From positions 1 through 12,084 of the forward strand of contig DAIRVC010000076.1 in NCBI GenBank assembly GCA_036803025.1: a DNA stretch of 12,084 bases, read 5' to 3'. Below the pieces are notes generated by a model. It ran no database searches and was not told where the DNA came from. It saw nothing but the letters and a program-made list of their open reading frames with translations. Positions 1-6,582 of this stretch are shown here, piece by piece. Origin of the DNA: DAIRVC01 sp036803025. Its GTDB lineage: Bacteria > Chloroflexota > Anaerolineae > Anaerolineales > E44-bin32. A program made the translations under genes and the position numbers. Each line of letters begins with the position of its first letter. Position 1 is the first letter of the stretch.

Positions 1-1
1 C

Positions 2-403
2 GGCCTCCCGCGGCAGGATGTGCTCATCGACCCGCTGGCCATGCCGATCGGCGCCGTCCCGACCGCCGGGCTGTCGCTGTTCACTTTGGTGCGCCGGCTG
101 CGCGACGATCTGGGCGTCAACACGGTCTGCGGCGCATCGAACGTGTCGTTCGGTCTGCCGGGCCGTCCGGCGCTCAACGCCGCCTTCCTGGCGATGGCCA
201 TCGGCGCCGGACTGACCTGCGCCATCACCAACCCATTGGAGGCCATTCGCAACACGGTGCTGGCCTCGGACGTGTTCATGGGCCGCGACGAGAACTGCCT
301 GGCCTGGCTGCGCACCCAGCGCGCCGGCGCCAAAGCCGAGGGCGGCGCGGCCGCCGAGCGGGCGGCGCGCCGCGAGCGCAGGCGGGCGGAGAGGGGAGGC
401 TGA
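2..403 (+). CDS. Methyltetrahydrofolate:corrinoid methyltransferase, 3' end (partial)
   Basis: The gene enters from the left edge; about 133 C-terminal residues are visible, in the frame starting at base 2. The protein should be a cytoplasmic pterin-binding TIM barrel of the AcsE/MtgA type, moving a methyl group between methyl-THF and a corrinoid protein. The visible part holds the family signature IDPLAMPIG, then CGASNVSFGLPGRPALN, whose Asn in SNVSFG matches the pterin-contacting Asn of acetogen AcsE, then FLAMAIGAGL and the closing ITNPLE. After the catalytic core the last 28 or so residues turn into an Ala/Arg/Glu-rich basic tail (RAARRERRRAERGG at the end), which is not a usual part of the family. 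The substrate partner could be the acetyl-CoA pathway or a glycine-betaine/methylamine system; the visible part does not decide. The gene converges on the deoR gene at 515. Confidence 0.85.
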   Translation, partial: GLPRQDVLIDPLAMPIGAVPTAGLSLFTLVRRLRDDLGVNTVCGASNVSFGLPGRPALNAAFLAMAIGAGLTCAITNPLEAIRNTVLASDVFMGRDENCLAWLRTQRAGAKAEGGAAAERAARRERRRAERGG

Positions 404-514
404 TCCGCATCCAACTTCTGAAGCCCCCGGCTCCTCCAGCGTGCAAGTTACTCCGAACTTCGGAAGTTGGGGAGCTTTGTCTTCCGGAGCGGAATGGACG
501 CTACTCGGGAGGGA
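404..514. repeat. Convergent intergenic gap with four alternating AACTT/AAGTT segments
   Basis: This 111-base gap separates two convergent genes. It contains AACTT at 413-417, AAGTT at 445-449, AACTT at 456-460 and AAGTT at 464-468. Each neighbour can pair with the next, so several mutually exclusive hairpins are possible. The longest pairing is CCAACTTC (411-418) with GAAGTTGG (463-470); the tightest is AACTT-CGG-AAGTT (456-468). A further stem is CGGAAG (461-466) with CTTCCG (481-486). There is no clear T-run on either strand. A two-way terminator is the simplest reading, but it is weak. Confidence 0.3.
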
Positions 515-1309
515 TCACCCTTCCGCCCCAGCGATCCACACGCGCAGCGCATGGGCTTCCAATGCGTCCCGCGCCTCGTGCGTCAGCCCCTCATCGACAA
601 CCAGCCCATGGATCTGATCCAGCCGGGCAATCTCGAAGTTCGAGACCACACCCCACTTGCTGTGGTCAGCCACGACCAGGACCGGTCCGCGGGTGCGCTC
701 GATCATCACCTGGGCGATCTCGGCCTCGGCCGCGGCCGGGGTGGTGCAGCCGTACTTGAGCGTGATGCCATCCACGCCGATGAAGGCTTTATCGGCTGAA
801 ACGCCTCGCAGCGTCCCGGTGGCGAAGGGGCCGAAGGTCGAGTTGGCCAGGGGGCGGAAGGCGCCGCCCAGCAGGATGACCTCGAAGCCGACCCCGCCCA
901 TTTCCAGGGTCGCCGTCAGGCTGTTGGTGATGACCGTAATGCGTTGCAGATCGCTGCGGGCGGCCAGGTGGCGAGCCACCTCGGCGATGGTCGTGCCGCT
1001 GTTGAGGAAGATCGTGTCGCCGTCTTCGACCAGCGCCGCCGCCTGGCGTCCGATCCAGCGCTTCTCGTCCGGGTGCGCCAGGGCGCTGTGCGCGTAGGCC
1101 GGTTCGGTGGGCAAGCGCTGCGTCAGCACCGCGCCGCCGTGCGTCCGCTCAAGCAGGCCGTCGCGCTCCAGGTGCTCCAGGTCGCGGCGGATGGTCGCCT
1201 CAGACGCGCCCAGCAGGTCACACAGCGCGGCGGTGCGGGCGATCTGATGCACCCGCAAGTAGACCAGAATCTCTCGCCGTCGCTGAGCTGGGATAAGGCC
1301 CTTGCTCAC
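515..1309 (-). CDS. DeoR/GlpR-family transcriptional regulator
   Basis: A 264-residue protein of normal length for the family. Residues about 8-62 form the DeoR winged helix-turn-helix, with the typical recognition segment ASEATIRRDLEHLERDGLLERTHGGA. Residues about 80-245 form the DeoRC sensor domain, related to ribose-5-phosphate isomerase, with IFLNSGTT, VITNSL, LLGG, FIGVDGI and VVADHSKWG in the expected order. Members usually bind sugar phosphates or similar phosphorylated metabolites and repress nearby operons. The start is a GTG with no convincing Shine-Dalgarno sequence; the frame stays open upstream to 1384 but offers no better start. The gene is transcribed away from the four-gene operon, and its promoter seems to share a -35 box with that operon, so control of the operon is plausible. 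The ligand is unknown. Confidence 0.93.
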   Translation of the reverse strand: MSKGLIPAQRRREILVYLRVHQIARTAALCDLLGASEATIRRDLEHLERDGLLERTHGGAVLTQRLPTEPAYAHSALAHPDEKRWIGRQAAALVEDGDTIFLNSGTTIAEVARHLAARSDLQRITVITNSLTATLEMGGVGFEVILLGGAFRPLANSTFGPFATGTLRGVSADKAFIGVDGITLKYGCTTPAAAEAEIAQVMIERTRGPVLVVADHSKWGVVSNFEIARLDQIHGLVVDEGLTHEARDALEAHALRVWIAGAEG

Positions 1310-1383
1310 CTGGGACCACGCCTGGCCCCACCACCGGAGGGTCTCCTGGATGCAAATGAGCGATGGGCGACGCAGGCCAAGTT

Positions 1384-1412
1384 ATTATGAGTGATTTTGA
1401 AGCCTTTTGCAA
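1384..1412 (-). promoter_or_regulatory. Leftward promoter for deoR
   Basis: On the minus strand, TTGCAA (1412-1407) is followed by 17 bases and then CATAAT (1389-1384), a 5/6 match to the -10 consensus. The -35 matches 4/6. Transcription would start near 1377, about 68 bases before the deoR GTG. The -35 hexamer is palindromic and is also used by the rightward promoter. Seen by eye only. Confidence 0.55.
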
Positions 1413-1435
1413 GATCCTGATGTTTCGGCTATAAT
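1407..1435 (+). promoter_or_regulatory. Rightward promoter for the four-gene operon
   Basis: TTGCAA (1407-1412, 4/6 to the -35 consensus) is separated by exactly 17 bases from a perfect TATAAT (1430-1435). Transcription would start near 1442, giving about a 43-base leader to the ATG at 1485. This excludes a TTG start at 1407 for the first gene, because that codon would lie inside the -35 box. Confidence 0.7.
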
Positions 1436-1484
1436 TCAACGTGCCGAAGCACGTCTCGAGCACAACCAGCTGGGGTGGGACGCC

Positions 1485-2276
1485 ATGCCAGAGCAGACGG
1501 TCGGGATGGTCCCGCAGGATCGGGCCGCCAGGCAGCGCTTCGAGTCGGAAGTCAAACGCATCGTCGAGGCCGGCAACGCCGCCGGGGTCACGCTGCGATT
1601 GTTGGGGGCCCTGGCATTCTTCTCCCGCTGCCCGAAGTTCGGGCATCTCCAGGAGCGCATGGGCCGCGCCTACACCGACATCGACCTGGCCGGCTACTCG
1701 CGCGAAGCCAGCGGGGTGCGGGCCTTGATGGCCGGCCTGGGGTACGTCGAGGAGCGCGAGGTCTTCGTCGTCACCGAAGGCGGTCGGGCGATCTTCCACA
1801 ATCCGGCCACGAAGATCCACGTCGACGTCTTCTACGAGAAGCTCGACTTCTGCCATGTCATCCCCTGGAGCGGCCGCCTGGAGAACGAGACTCTGACCCT
1901 GCCGCTGGCTGAACTGCTGCTCGAGAAGATGCAGATCGTCCAGATCAACGAGAAGGACGTCATCGACACCATCATGCTCCTGCTCGAGCATTCGTTGGGA
2001 GAGGCCGATCAGGAAAGCGTCAATATGAAGCGGGTCGCCAAGTTGTGCGCCGACGATTGGGGGCTGTACCGCACGGTGACCATGAATCTGGATAAGGTGC
2101 GCCAGCTGGCCCCGAACTATCCACAGCTGAAGAACGAGGAGAAGGCCCGCGTCCACGATCAGGTGGCCGAGGCGCTGGCTCGCATCGAGGCCGAGCCCAA
2201 GTCGATGGCCTGGCGCCTGCGCGCCCGCGTCGGCGATCGCGTCAAGTGGTACAAGGACGTCGAAGAGGTCCACTAG
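1485..2276 (+). CDS. AbiEii-fold nucleotidyltransferase-like protein
   Basis: Counted from the ATG at 1485 the protein has 263 residues; an upstream TTG at 1407 was rejected because it falls in the promoter. It carries the nucleotidyltransferase pattern LRLLGALA (37-44), YTDIDLA with Asp65 and Asp67, and a third carboxylate in IHVDVF (Asp114). The helix LAELLLEKMQIVQINEKDVIDTIMLL follows, the Lys/KD..D arrangement of AbiEii-type enzymes. The usual Gly-Ser of the first motif is Gly-Ala. No antitoxin gene is adjacent, so a role as a toxin is not supported. The gene leads an operon with a four-CBS protein 37 bases downstream and a LicA-like kinase, so a housekeeping or metabolic nucleotidyl transfer is as likely. 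The substrate is unknown. The fold call is fairly sure, the function not. Confidence 0.75.
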   Translation: MPEQTVGMVPQDRAARQRFESEVKRIVEAGNAAGVTLRLLGALAFFSRCPKFGHLQERMGRAYTDIDLAGYSREASGVRALMAGLGYVEEREVFVVTEGGRAIFHNPATKIHVDVFYEKLDFCHVIPWSGRLENETLTLPLAELLLEKMQIVQINEKDVIDTIMLLLEHSLGEADQESVNMKRVAKLCADDWGLYRTVTMNLDKVRQLAPNYPQLKNEEKARVHDQVAEALARIEAEPKSMAWRLRARVGDRVKWYKDVEEVH

Positions 2277-2300
2277 CCCGTCTGCCGAGCGTCTCGCTGA

Positions 2301-2306
2301 AAGGAG
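2301..2306 (+). promoter_or_regulatory. Shine-Dalgarno deciding a GTG start
   Basis: AAGGAG lies 7 bases before the GTG at 2314 and supports that start for the CBS-domain protein. Confidence 0.85.
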
Positions 2307-2313
2307 ACCACCG

Positions 2314-3123
2314 GTGAGCAAGCAGGTCCGTGAGCTCATGCATCCGGGATTGATCACCTGCCGACCCGACACCACGTTGGGCGAGGTCGCCTCGCTCCTG
2401 ACCGTCCAGCATGTCCATGCACTCATCGTCGCCGATCGCGACGGACGCGCCCTGGGCCTGATCTCGGATTTCGACCTGTTGGCCGCCGAATGGCTGTCCA
2501 CCGACCAGGCCAGCCTGGAGGCGATGCGGCGCATGACGGCCGGCGAGCTGATGACCACACCGGTGGCCAGCATCGACGCCGGCGCGCCGGCCGCGCACGC
2601 CGCCAAACGCATGGTCGACGAAGGCATCAGCCGCCTGCTGGTGACCGAGGGACAGAAGCCGATCGGCGTGCTGTCGGTCTCCGACCTGGTCGCCCATATG
2701 GCCTCCATGCGCCCCGCGAAACGAGGCACCGTGGCGGACGTCATGTCGCACACCATGCTCGTCTGCCGCGATGGCACTCCGGTGGCCGAGATCGCCCGCG
2801 GAATGACCGACGCCGGCTACCGCTCGACGATCGTCGTCGACGCTTTCGGCAAGCCGCTGGGTGTGATCAGCGGGTTGGATTTGCTCGCCTACTGCAAGGC
2901 CGACGGCTGCGGCGAGGCTACCGCGGCCGAGGTGATGCACCCGGCCCTGACCATCGCGCCGGCGGCCACGCTGCGTGAGGCGGCCGACCAGCTGATCGAA
3001 CACCACCATCACCGCCTGGTGGTCGTCGATCCGGAAGTGCCCGAGTCGATGCCGCTCGGCGTGATCTCCACCTACGACATCGTCTCCGCCATGGCCCATC
3101 CAGGCTCAGTCTGGCGCCGCTAG
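2314..3123 (+). CDS. Stand-alone protein with four CBS domains
   Basis: A 269-residue cytoplasmic protein built only of CBS repeats, roughly 6-62, 76-130, 140-195 and 205-263, which would fold as two Bateman modules. Each repeat ends with the ligand-site pattern G-h-h-S-x-x-D: GLISDFD, GVLSVSD, GVISGLD and GVISTYD. All four Ser and Asp residues are kept, so all four sites may bind an adenosine-type ligand (AMP, ATP, SAM or a dinucleotide). Three repeats open with ELMH, ELMT or EVMHP, and the third with DVMSH. There is no attached enzyme or transporter, so it probably acts by binding a partner. Its place between a nucleotidyltransferase and a kinase, both ATP-linked by family, suggests energy or cofactor sensing for this operon. 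Residues 230-233 are a natural run of four His. The next gene begins within a few codons. Confidence 0.93.
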   Translation: MSKQVRELMHPGLITCRPDTTLGEVASLLTVQHVHALIVADRDGRALGLISDFDLLAAEWLSTDQASLEAMRRMTAGELMTTPVASIDAGAPAAHAAKRMVDEGISRLLVTEGQKPIGVLSVSDLVAHMASMRPAKRGTVADVMSHTMLVCRDGTPVAEIARGMTDAGYRSTIVVDAFGKPLGVISGLDLLAYCKADGCGEATAAEVMHPALTIAPAATLREAADQLIEHHHHRLVVVDPEVPESMPLGVISTYDIVSAMAHPGSVWRR

Positions 3124-3147
3124 CCTGTGCCGCGCCGGGGGGCGTTC

Positions 3148-4059
3148 ATGCGCACCGCAGTAGACCAGGTGATCGCCCGCGTGCCCGAGTGGGCCGGCCG
3201 CAAGGATCTGAAGGTCTCCAGCCTGGGGGGCGGGATCACCAACGAGAATTACCGCATCGATGCAGGCGACCAGGCCTTCGTCCTGCGCATCAGCGGCGCG
3301 AACACCGACCTGCTCGGCATCGACCGGGAGAACGAGCACATCGCCAGCCGCCTGGCGGCCGAGCTCGGCATCGCCCCGCAGGTCGTCGCCTTCCTGCGCC
3401 CGGAGGGCTACCTGGTCACTCGCTTCCTCAAGGACGCCCGCCCCCTCCCGCCCGAAGAGCTCCGTCGACCGGAGAACATCCGCCGCGTGGTCGAGGCGCT
3501 GCTCCAGATCCACGCCATGCCGCCCGTCCCCGGGACCTTCTCTCCCTTCCGGGTGGTCGAGACGTATGCCGAGACGGCCCGCCGCTACGGCGTGGACTTC
3601 CCGCAGGACTTCGGCTGGTTCATCGACCGCAAAGCCGAGATCGAGGCCGCCTTTCTCAAGGACGCTTTCCAACCGCGCCCCTGCCACAACGACCTGCTCA
3701 ACGGCAATTTCCTCGACGACGGCCGCCTGCGCATCCTGGACTGGGAATACGCCGGCATGGGCGATGTCTTCTTCGACCTGGCCAATTTCGCCATCAGCCA
3801 CGACTTCGAAGAGTCCCAGGACCGCTTTCTGCTGGAGGCCTACTTCGGCGCGCTCACACCCGCCCGCATGGCTCGCCTCAAATTGATGAAGATCATGTCC
3901 GACTTCCGCGAGGCGATGTGGGGCATTCTGCAGACCGGTATTTCCAAACTCGACTTCGATTTCCGGGAATATGCCGACAAGCACTTTCGGCGCATGTCCG
4001 GAAAGTTGAAAGATCCCAGCTACGCAACATGGCTACAGGAGGTTGTGCATGGCGCCTAA
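3148..4059 (+). CDS. LicA/choline-kinase-like phosphotransferase (APH superfamily)
   Basis: A 303-residue kinase if it starts at the ATG at 3148, preceded by GGGGGG (3137-3142); a GTG at 3127 would add seven residues. It has a glycine-rich loop LGGGITNENYRI (from residue 26), FVLRI, with Arg where many kinases have Lys, as in LicA proteins, and then IDRENEHIA and YLVTRFL. The catalytic motif HNDLLNGN gives His180, Asp182 and Asn187, and DWEYAGMGD gives the metal-binding Asp198, followed by DLANF. Family members phosphorylate the hydroxyl of choline, ethanolamine, related small alcohols or aminoglycosides. Its reading frame overlaps the next gene by 11 bases, so it is probably translationally coupled to a dimethylglycine-dehydrogenase-like enzyme, which favours a choline-like substrate. 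A resistance role is unlikely in this context. The substrate remains inferred. Confidence 0.88.
   Translation: MRTAVDQVIARVPEWAGRKDLKVSSLGGGITNENYRIDAGDQAFVLRISGANTDLLGIDRENEHIASRLAAELGIAPQVVAFLRPEGYLVTRFLKDARPLPPEELRRPENIRRVVEALLQIHAMPPVPGTFSPFRVVETYAETARRYGVDFPQDFGWFIDRKAEIEAAFLKDAFQPRPCHNDLLNGNFLDDGRLRILDWEYAGMGDVFFDLANFAISHDFEESQDRFLLEAYFGALTPARMARLKLMKIMSDFREAMWGILQTGISKLDFDFREYADKHFRRMSGKLKDPSYATWLQEVVHGA
4037..4042 (+). promoter_or_regulatory. Shine-Dalgarno inside the kinase gene
   Basis: A perfect AGGAGG lies 6 bases before the ATG at 4049 and within the last codons of the kinase gene. It fixes the flavoprotein start at 4049 rather than at the TTG at 4043, and signals translational coupling. 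Confidence 0.9.
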
Positions 4060-6484
4060 ACTCCCCACCCAGGCGCAGGTGGTCATCATCGGCGGCGGCG
4101 TGGGCGGTGCAAGCATCGCCTACCATCTCACCCAGATGGGATGGAAGGACGTCGTCATTCTCGAACGCGGCGAGTTGACCTGCGGCTCGACCTGGCACTC
4201 GGCCGGCCTGGTCGGCCAGTTGCGCTCGGATTTCAACCTGACACGCATGATGAAGTACAGCACCGACCTGTACCGCAAGCTCAAGGCCGAGACCGGGGTC
4301 GATACCGGTTGGCGCGAGCTGGGCGGTCTGCGCCTGGCCTCCTCGCCCGAGCGCATGCAGGAGCTCAAGCGCCAGGTGGGCTATGCGCGCTCATTCGGCA
4401 TGCCGCTCGAGCTGATCAGCACCGCCGAAGCCCACAAGATGTGGCCCATGATGAATCCCGAGGGCGTCCTGGGCGCGGTCTTCACCCCGACCGACGGCAG
4501 CATCGACCCGACCGGCCTGACCAACGCCCTGGCGGCCGGCGCCAAGAACCGCGGCGCCAGGATCTTCACCGAGACCGTCGTGACGGCCATCAACCTGAAG
4601 AACGGCCGCGTCGATGAGGTCGTGACCGACAAGGGCGCCATCAAGACCGAGGTGGTGGTCAACGCCACCGGGCAATGGGGGAACGAGATCGCCCGCATGG
4701 TCGGCCTGACCCTGCCGATCATCCCCTTCGCCCACCTGTACCTGATCACCAAGCCCATCGAGGGTCTCGACCACGACGTCCCGACCATGCGCGACCCCGA
4801 CCTGCTGGTCTATTGGCGCGAGGAGGTCGGCGGCCTGATCACCGGCGGCTACGAGAAGAACCCGATGCCGTTCGGGCTGGACGGCATCCCCGCCGACTTC
4901 AAGTACAAGCTCCTGCCTCCCGACTGGGAGCGCTTCACCCCGCTGATGGAGAACTCGATCAAGCGCGTTCCGGCTGTCGAGAAGGCCGAGATCGTTCAAC
5001 TGCTCAACGGCCCGGAGGGGTTCACGCCTGACGGCGAGTTCTTGCTCGGCCCAACCGATGTCAAGGGCTTCTGGGTGGCGTGCGCCTTCTGCGCCCACGG
5101 GCTGGCCGGCGCCGGCGGCATCGGCAAGGCCATGGCCGAGTGGATCATCGAAGGCACTCCCGAGTGGAACTGCTGGCGGCTGGACGTGCGCCGCTTCGGC
5201 CCGCACTACGTCAGCCAGCAGTTCACCCTGCACCGCACCATCGAGAGCAACTCGCGTTACTACGACATCCACCTGCCGGGCGAGGAACGCCAGACCGAGC
5301 GCAACTTCCGCCTGGGACCGGCCTACGCCCGCGAGAAGGAACTGGGCGCCTCCTTCGGCGAGAAGTTCGGCTGGGAGCGCCCCAACTGGTATGCGCCCTA
5401 CGAGAAGCTGGCCTCGCACGGCTACAAGCCGCGCGGCTGGGCCGCCGCCCATTGGTCATCGGCCGTCGGCTACGAACACCTCCAGGTGCGTGAGGCCGCC
5501 GGACTGTTCGACGAATCATCCTTCAGCAAGATCGAAGTGCGCGGCCCGGGCGCGCTCAAGTTCATGCAGGAGATGTGCGCCAACGACGTCGACAAGCCGG
5601 TCGGCAGCGTCATCTACACCTCGATGCTCAACGAGCGCGGCGGGATCGAATGCGACTTCACCGCCAGCCGCCTGTCCGACGACCGCTTCCTGATCGTCAC
5701 CGGCACCGCCTTCGGCGTGCACGACATCAACTGGATCCGGCTGCACACGCCGGATGACGGCTCGGTGGCCGTCGAGGACGTGACCTCGTCCTACGCCTGC
5801 CTGGGATTATGGGGTCCCAAGGCGCGCCAGATCCTGCAATCGCTCACCAAGAGCGACGTTTCCAACGAGGGCTTCCCGTACATGACCGCCAGGCGCCTCA
5901 CGATCGGCAATGTGCCGGTCATCGCCATGCGCGTCACCTACGTGGGGGAGCTGGGTTGGGAGTTCTACTGCGGCATGGAATACGGACAGAAGCTGTGGGA
6001 CACGCTCTGGGAAGCCGGTCAGCCTTTCGGGATGGTCGCCGCCGGCTACAAGGCGATCGATTCGCTCCGCCTGGAGAAGGGCTATCGCTACTGGAGCGCC
6101 GACATCACCCCCGACTACACCCCCTACGAAACCGGCATGGGTTACTTCGTCAAGCTCGACAAGCCCGAGTTCCGCGGCAAGCAGGCGCTGCAGAAGCAGA
6201 AGAAGGAGGGCATCAAGCAGAAACTGTGCTGCATGAGCCTGGACGATCCGACGGCCATCGCCCTGGGCAACGAGCCGATCTTCAAGGACGACAAGGTCGT
6301 CGGCTGGGCCACCTCCGGCGGCTATGGCTACAGCGTCAAGAAGAGCATCGCTTTCGGCTACCTGCCGCTGGATATCGCCAAGCCCGGGACAAGGCTGGTC
6401 ATCGAGCTGTTCGGTGAGCGGATTGGCCTGACGGTCGAGAGAGAGCCACTTTTCGATCCGAGGGGCGAACGCATTCGCGCCTGA
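4049..6484 (+). CDS. FAD-dependent oxidoreductase fused to GcvT (dimethylglycine/sarcosine dehydrogenase-like)
   Basis: An 811-residue two-part enzyme of the length usual for bacterial dimethylglycine or sarcosine dehydrogenases. Residues about 9-370 form the D-amino-acid-oxidase-type flavin domain, with the dinucleotide motif VVIIGGGVGGAS and then GSTWHSAGL. His50 in this motif matches the histidine that carries FAD covalently in DMGDH and SARDH. A short FAO_M-type middle region follows, then a GcvT domain (about 430-710) with MLNERGGIECDF, whose Asp536 matches the folate-site Asp of GcvT, and a GcvT C-terminal barrel (about 715-805) with WATSGGYGYSVKKSIAFGYLP. Such enzymes demethylate N-methyl amino acids and pass formaldehyde to THF as methylene-THF. 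The exact substrate is not set by the sequence. It is last in the operon and followed by a GC-rich hairpin. Confidence 0.9.
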   Translation: MAPKLPTQAQVVIIGGGVGGASIAYHLTQMGWKDVVILERGELTCGSTWHSAGLVGQLRSDFNLTRMMKYSTDLYRKLKAETGVDTGWRELGGLRLASSPERMQELKRQVGYARSFGMPLELISTAEAHKMWPMMNPEGVLGAVFTPTDGSIDPTGLTNALAAGAKNRGARIFTETVVTAINLKNGRVDEVVTDKGAIKTEVVVNATGQWGNEIARMVGLTLPIIPFAHLYLITKPIEGLDHDVPTMRDPDLLVYWREEVGGLITGGYEKNPMPFGLDGIPADFKYKLLPPDWERFTPLMENSIKRVPAVEKAEIVQLLNGPEGFTPDGEFLLGPTDVKGFWVACAFCAHGLAGAGGIGKAMAEWIIEGTPEWNCWRLDVRRFGPHYVSQQFTLHRTIESNSRYYDIHLPGEERQTERNFRLGPAYAREKELGASFGEKFGWERPNWYAPYEKLASHGYKPRGWAAAHWSSAVGYEHLQVREAAGLFDESSFSKIEVRGPGALKFMQEMCANDVDKPVGSVIYTSMLNERGGIECDFTASRLSDDRFLIVTGTAFGVHDINWIRLHTPDDGSVAVEDVTSSYACLGLWGPKARQILQSLTKSDVSNEGFPYMTARRLTIGNVPVIAMRVTYVGELGWEFYCGMEYGQKLWDTLWEAGQPFGMVAAGYKAIDSLRLEKGYRYWSADITPDYTPYETGMGYFVKLDKPEFRGKQALQKQKKEGIKQKLCCMSLDDPTAIALGNEPIFKDDKVVGWATSGGYGYSVKKSIAFGYLPLDIAKPGTRLVIELFGERIGLTVEREPLFDPRGERIRA

Positions 6485-6514
6485 CCAGCGCCGCATCGAC
6501 AACATTGATGTTCG

Positions 6515-6551
6515 GCCTGCCCCCCTGCGCTCCCTGGCCAGGGGGGCAGGC
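6515..6551. terminator. GC-rich hairpin between convergent operons
   Basis: A perfect 13-base-pair stem (6515-6527 with 6539-6551) around an 11-base loop. It includes six C paired with six G. It lies 31 bases after the flavoprotein stop and faces the end of the phosphatase gene on the other strand. Only a short TTT follows on the plus strand, so termination may not be of the classic U-tract kind. It is placed to serve both operons. Confidence 0.6.
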
Positions 6552-6560
6552 GTATTTCGA

Positions 6561-6578
6561 TGTCCCATAGACGGGACA
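6561..6578. terminator. Second short hairpin next to the phosphatase stop
   Basis: TGTCCC (6561-6566) pairs with GGGACA (6573-6578) around six bases, only four bases past the minus-strand phosphatase stop codon. Together with the larger stem at 6515-6551 it forms a tandem pair for leftward transcripts. There is no U-tract. Confidence 0.35.
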
Positions 6579-6582
6579 ACGC

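Noticed and set aside
1407..1484. TTG start giving 26 extra N-terminal residues to the nucleotidyltransferase
   Set aside because: The codon falls in the -35 box and the extension covers the -10 TATAAT; the extra residues show no family motif. The ATG at 1485 is preferred.
1218..2777. A 519-codon open frame on the minus strand
   Set aside because: It overlaps three better-supported genes (deoR, nucleotidyltransferase, CBS protein), crosses the divergent promoter and shows no family motif.
2998..3015. Four consecutive His residues as a possible vector tag
   Set aside because: The run lies inside the fourth CBS repeat with normal flanking sequence and mixed CAC/CAT codons; it is natural.
1485..3123. 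Toxin-antitoxin pair made of the AbiEii-like protein and its neighbour
   Set aside because: The downstream protein is a four-CBS sensor, not an AbiEi-type antitoxin, and the operon continues into metabolic enzymes.
3148..4059. Aminoglycoside resistance gene
   Set aside because: The fold is shared with aminoglycoside kinases, but the glycine-loop region and FVLRI resemble LicA/choline kinases and the gene is embedded in a metabolic operon with no mobile element nearby.
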